From the NCBI GenBank assembly GCA_963832875.1, contig CAWHWB010000003.1, positions 496,001 to 560,000 on the forward strand: 64,000 nt of DNA, read 5' to 3'. Shown here piece after piece: positions 62,566 to 64,000 of this stretch. The position numbers and the translations under genes are program-made. A model generated the notes under the pieces. That model was not told the origin of the DNA and did no database searches. It worked only from the letters and a program-made list of their open reading frames with translations. Each line of letters starts with the position of its first letter. The first letter of the stretch is position 1. Source of the DNA: AP-15 sp963832875 (GTDB taxonomy: Bacteria; Pseudomonadota; Alphaproteobacteria; ATCC43930; CGMCC-115725).

Positions 62566-63774
62566 TTAGCGGAACATGCGGCCCTCGGGGGGGAGGCCGA
62601 GCAGGATCTGGCCGACAGTCTCGAAATGGACCGGGCGCCCCTGCCCCTGCTGGGTCCCGGCATGGATGTCGCGCAGCCGCCGCTCGAACGGGTTCTCATT
62701 AAAGATCGCAGTGGCCCCGGCGGCGCTGTAGACGGCGGCGACGACGTCGCGCGCCTGCTGGATCGCCCAAGTCGAGGCGAGGCGCAGGCGGGCGTGCTGC
62801 TCGGGGAGGAAATCGCCGGTTTGCTCGGCCGCGTCCCACATCTCCTTGAGGGTTGCGTGAATGAAGGCGCGCGACGAGCGCAGCCGCGCCTCGCATTGCG
62901 CCACCTGAGACTGGATCACGTTGTTCTGGCGCAGCGGGTTGCGGGCGCCGCGCGGGATCTTGTCGCGCGCCAGCACGATGAAAGCCTCGAGCGCGCCGCG
63001 GGCGATGCCCAACGACACGTTCGAAAAGCCCATCGCATAGACCATGCCGCTGGTGAATTTGTACAAGAGACCCGGCTCGCGCCGCTCGGCCTGGTTGTCG
63101 CGCGAGGCGGTGTATTTCTGCGGCACGAACAGATCCTCGACCGCGTAGCTGTCGCTGCCGGTGCCGCGCAGGCCGATGACTTGCCAGTTGTCGATGATCC
63201 GGGCGCTCGATTTCGGGAACAGCACGGTGCGCACGAACGGCCGCCCGTTGGGGTTGATGCGGGGGGTACCGTCCTCTTCGAAGATCGGCACATGGGCCCC
63301 GAGCCAGGTCGCATGCCGGCTGCCGGTGGCGAACCCCCAGCGCCCGGTAACGCGGATGCCGCCCTCGATGGCGACGCCACGCCCGGCGCCGGGCAGTTCC
63401 GGCCCCCAGGCGAGAATGCCGCGCCGGGGCCCGAAGACCTCGCGCGCGACCGCGGGGTCGAGATAGGGTGCGGTCATCGAGCAGCCCGAATTCTGCCCAA
63501 GCGACCAGGCGGTGCTGGGCTCGGCCTTGGCGATCTCTTCGAGCACCTGGACGTAAGTCAGCGGGTGCAGCTCGGCCCCGCCCAGCGAGCGCGGCAGCAG
63601 CAGCTTGAAAAACCCGCCCTCAATCAACGCCTCGACCACCCGTTCGGGCAGCTGGCGCTGCGCCTCGATCTCGTCCGCGGCGTCTTCGAGCAATGGCGCC
63701 AAAGCGCGGGCGCGTTCGATGTAATCGGCGCCGCGGGTCTCGGCGGGGGCCAAATCGAGCTCGATCGACGCCAT
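62566..63774 (-). CDS. Acyl-CoA dehydrogenase-fold enzyme, hydroxylase-like
   Basis: 402 aa from the ATG after GGAGAAAAAA; a start four codons earlier (MEKKMASI) is possible. Flavin-dependent acyl-CoA dehydrogenase superfamily: FFKLLLPRSLGGAELHP, GQNSGCSMTAPYLDP, RVTGRWGFATGSRHATWLGA, VIGLRGTGSDSYAVEDLFVP and a C-terminal helical domain. The pattern is nearest to the flavin-dependent monooxygenase branch (HsaA, DszC type) rather than beta-oxidation enzymes, as the usual catalytic Glu block is not evident. Substrate unknown. Confidence 0.85.
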   Translation of the reverse strand: MASIELDLAPAETRGADYIERARALAPLLEDAADEIEAQRQLPERVVEALIEGGFFKLLLPRSLGGAELHPLTYVQVLEEIAKAEPSTAWSLGQNSGCSMTAPYLDPAVAREVFGPRRGILAWGPELPGAGRGVAIEGGIRVTGRWGFATGSRHATWLGAHVPIFEEDGTPRINPNGRPFVRTVLFPKSSARIIDNWQVIGLRGTGSDSYAVEDLFVPQKYTASRDNQAERREPGLLYKFTSGMVYAMGFSNVSLGIARGALEAFIVLARDKIPRGARNPLRQNNVIQSQVAQCEARLRSSRAFIHATLKEMWDAAEQTGDFLPEQHARLRLASTWAIQQARDVVAAVYSAAGATAIFNENPFERRLRDIHAGTQQGQGRPVHFETVGQILLGLPPEGRMFR

Positions 63775-63899
63775 TTTTTTCTCCATTCGCCGGCAGCGCT
63801 GTCGCGCCGCGAGGATACATCGCCGCGACCCGTTTCGTAGAAAATTTCCGCACAACCGCCTTCGCCCGCTAAGCGAGCGGCGGGTTGGCCAGCGTCCAG

Positions 63900-64000
63900 T
63901 CAGCCGGCCGCGACGAGCGGGCGCCACCAACGCCCTGTTAGCAGCAGCACCACAAGACCCGCGATGCCGGTCGCCGCGACCGCCGATGAGGCGCCGATCA
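63900..64000 (-). CDS. 3' end of a membrane protein gene, truncated by the window
   Basis: The minus-strand frame IGASSAVAATGIAGLVVLLL then TGRWWRPLVAAG and a TGA. It looks like the last membrane helix and short cytoplasmic tail of a transporter. The 5' part lies outside the window, so the family cannot be given. Confidence 0.45.
   Translation of the reverse strand, partial: IGASSAVAATGIAGLVVLLLTGRWWRPLVAAG

Overview
The window is high-GC chromosomal DNA from an alphaproteobacterium. Evidence for this is the bamA-ompH-lpxD-fabZ-lpxA-lpxI-lpxB order, LpxI in place of LpxH, COQ9, DUF1491, the long tandem-type dCTP deaminase and a ChvI/ChvG-like two-component pair. Rhodospirillales or Hyphomicrobiales are the likeliest orders, but the sequence alone does not decide. 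I see no tRNA, rRNA, CRISPR array, complete insertion sequence or prophage.

Layout. 0-8.1 kb: outer-membrane assembly and lipid A operon, all on the plus strand. 8.1-15.6 kb: single genes of general metabolism (glyoxalase, D-aminoacylase-type amidohydrolase, alpha/beta hydrolase, NHL propeller, exported YqgE-like protein, tandem universal stress protein, lipoprotein, cupin). 15.9-21.3 kb: nucleotide-sugar genes wecC, wecB and a UDP-sugar epimerase, interrupted by small membrane or exported proteins. 21.6-29.0 kb: two signalling clusters. The first has two lipoproteins, a ChvI-like regulator, its kinase and DUF1491. The second has a lone receiver, an exported c-type heme protein of the DUF3365 type, a HAMP kinase and a Nudix enzyme.

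29.1-37 kb: dCTP deaminase, a large exported beta-helix protein, a GMC oxidoreductase and a TPP enzyme, mostly on the minus strand. 37-41.9 kb: housekeeping genes (Nudix, rpsU, def, COQ9, purK, purE, two YdcH proteins, a TIGR02444 protein). 42-58 kb: an accessory zone. It holds a secreted propeller gene broken by many frameshifts, a branched-chain amino acid ABC transporter (livHMGF) with no binding protein beside it, an RMND1/YagE protein, two divergent exported hydrolases of the Abhydrolase_10 type (one frameshifted at its nucleophile elbow), an NtaA-type flavin monooxygenase, a frameshifted channel-like gene, and 2.8 kb of small or decayed genes. 58-64 kb: a TPP riboswitch and thiC, a Nudix gene, two WXXGXW lipoproteins, an acyl-CoA-dehydrogenase-fold enzyme and the end of a membrane gene.

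Envelope biology dominates: outer-membrane protein and lipid A assembly, polysaccharide precursors, envelope-type two-component systems and many lipoproteins. Indel-type lesions occur at 29.1 kb and then only between 42 and 58 kb, while the housekeeping genes are intact. A family of GC-rich palindromes of the CCCTCTCCCGC type is scattered between genes. No single locus is clearly a new system. The heme-protein/kinase/receiver cluster, the exported YqgE-like protein and the paired Abhydrolase_10 genes are the best candidates for follow-up.
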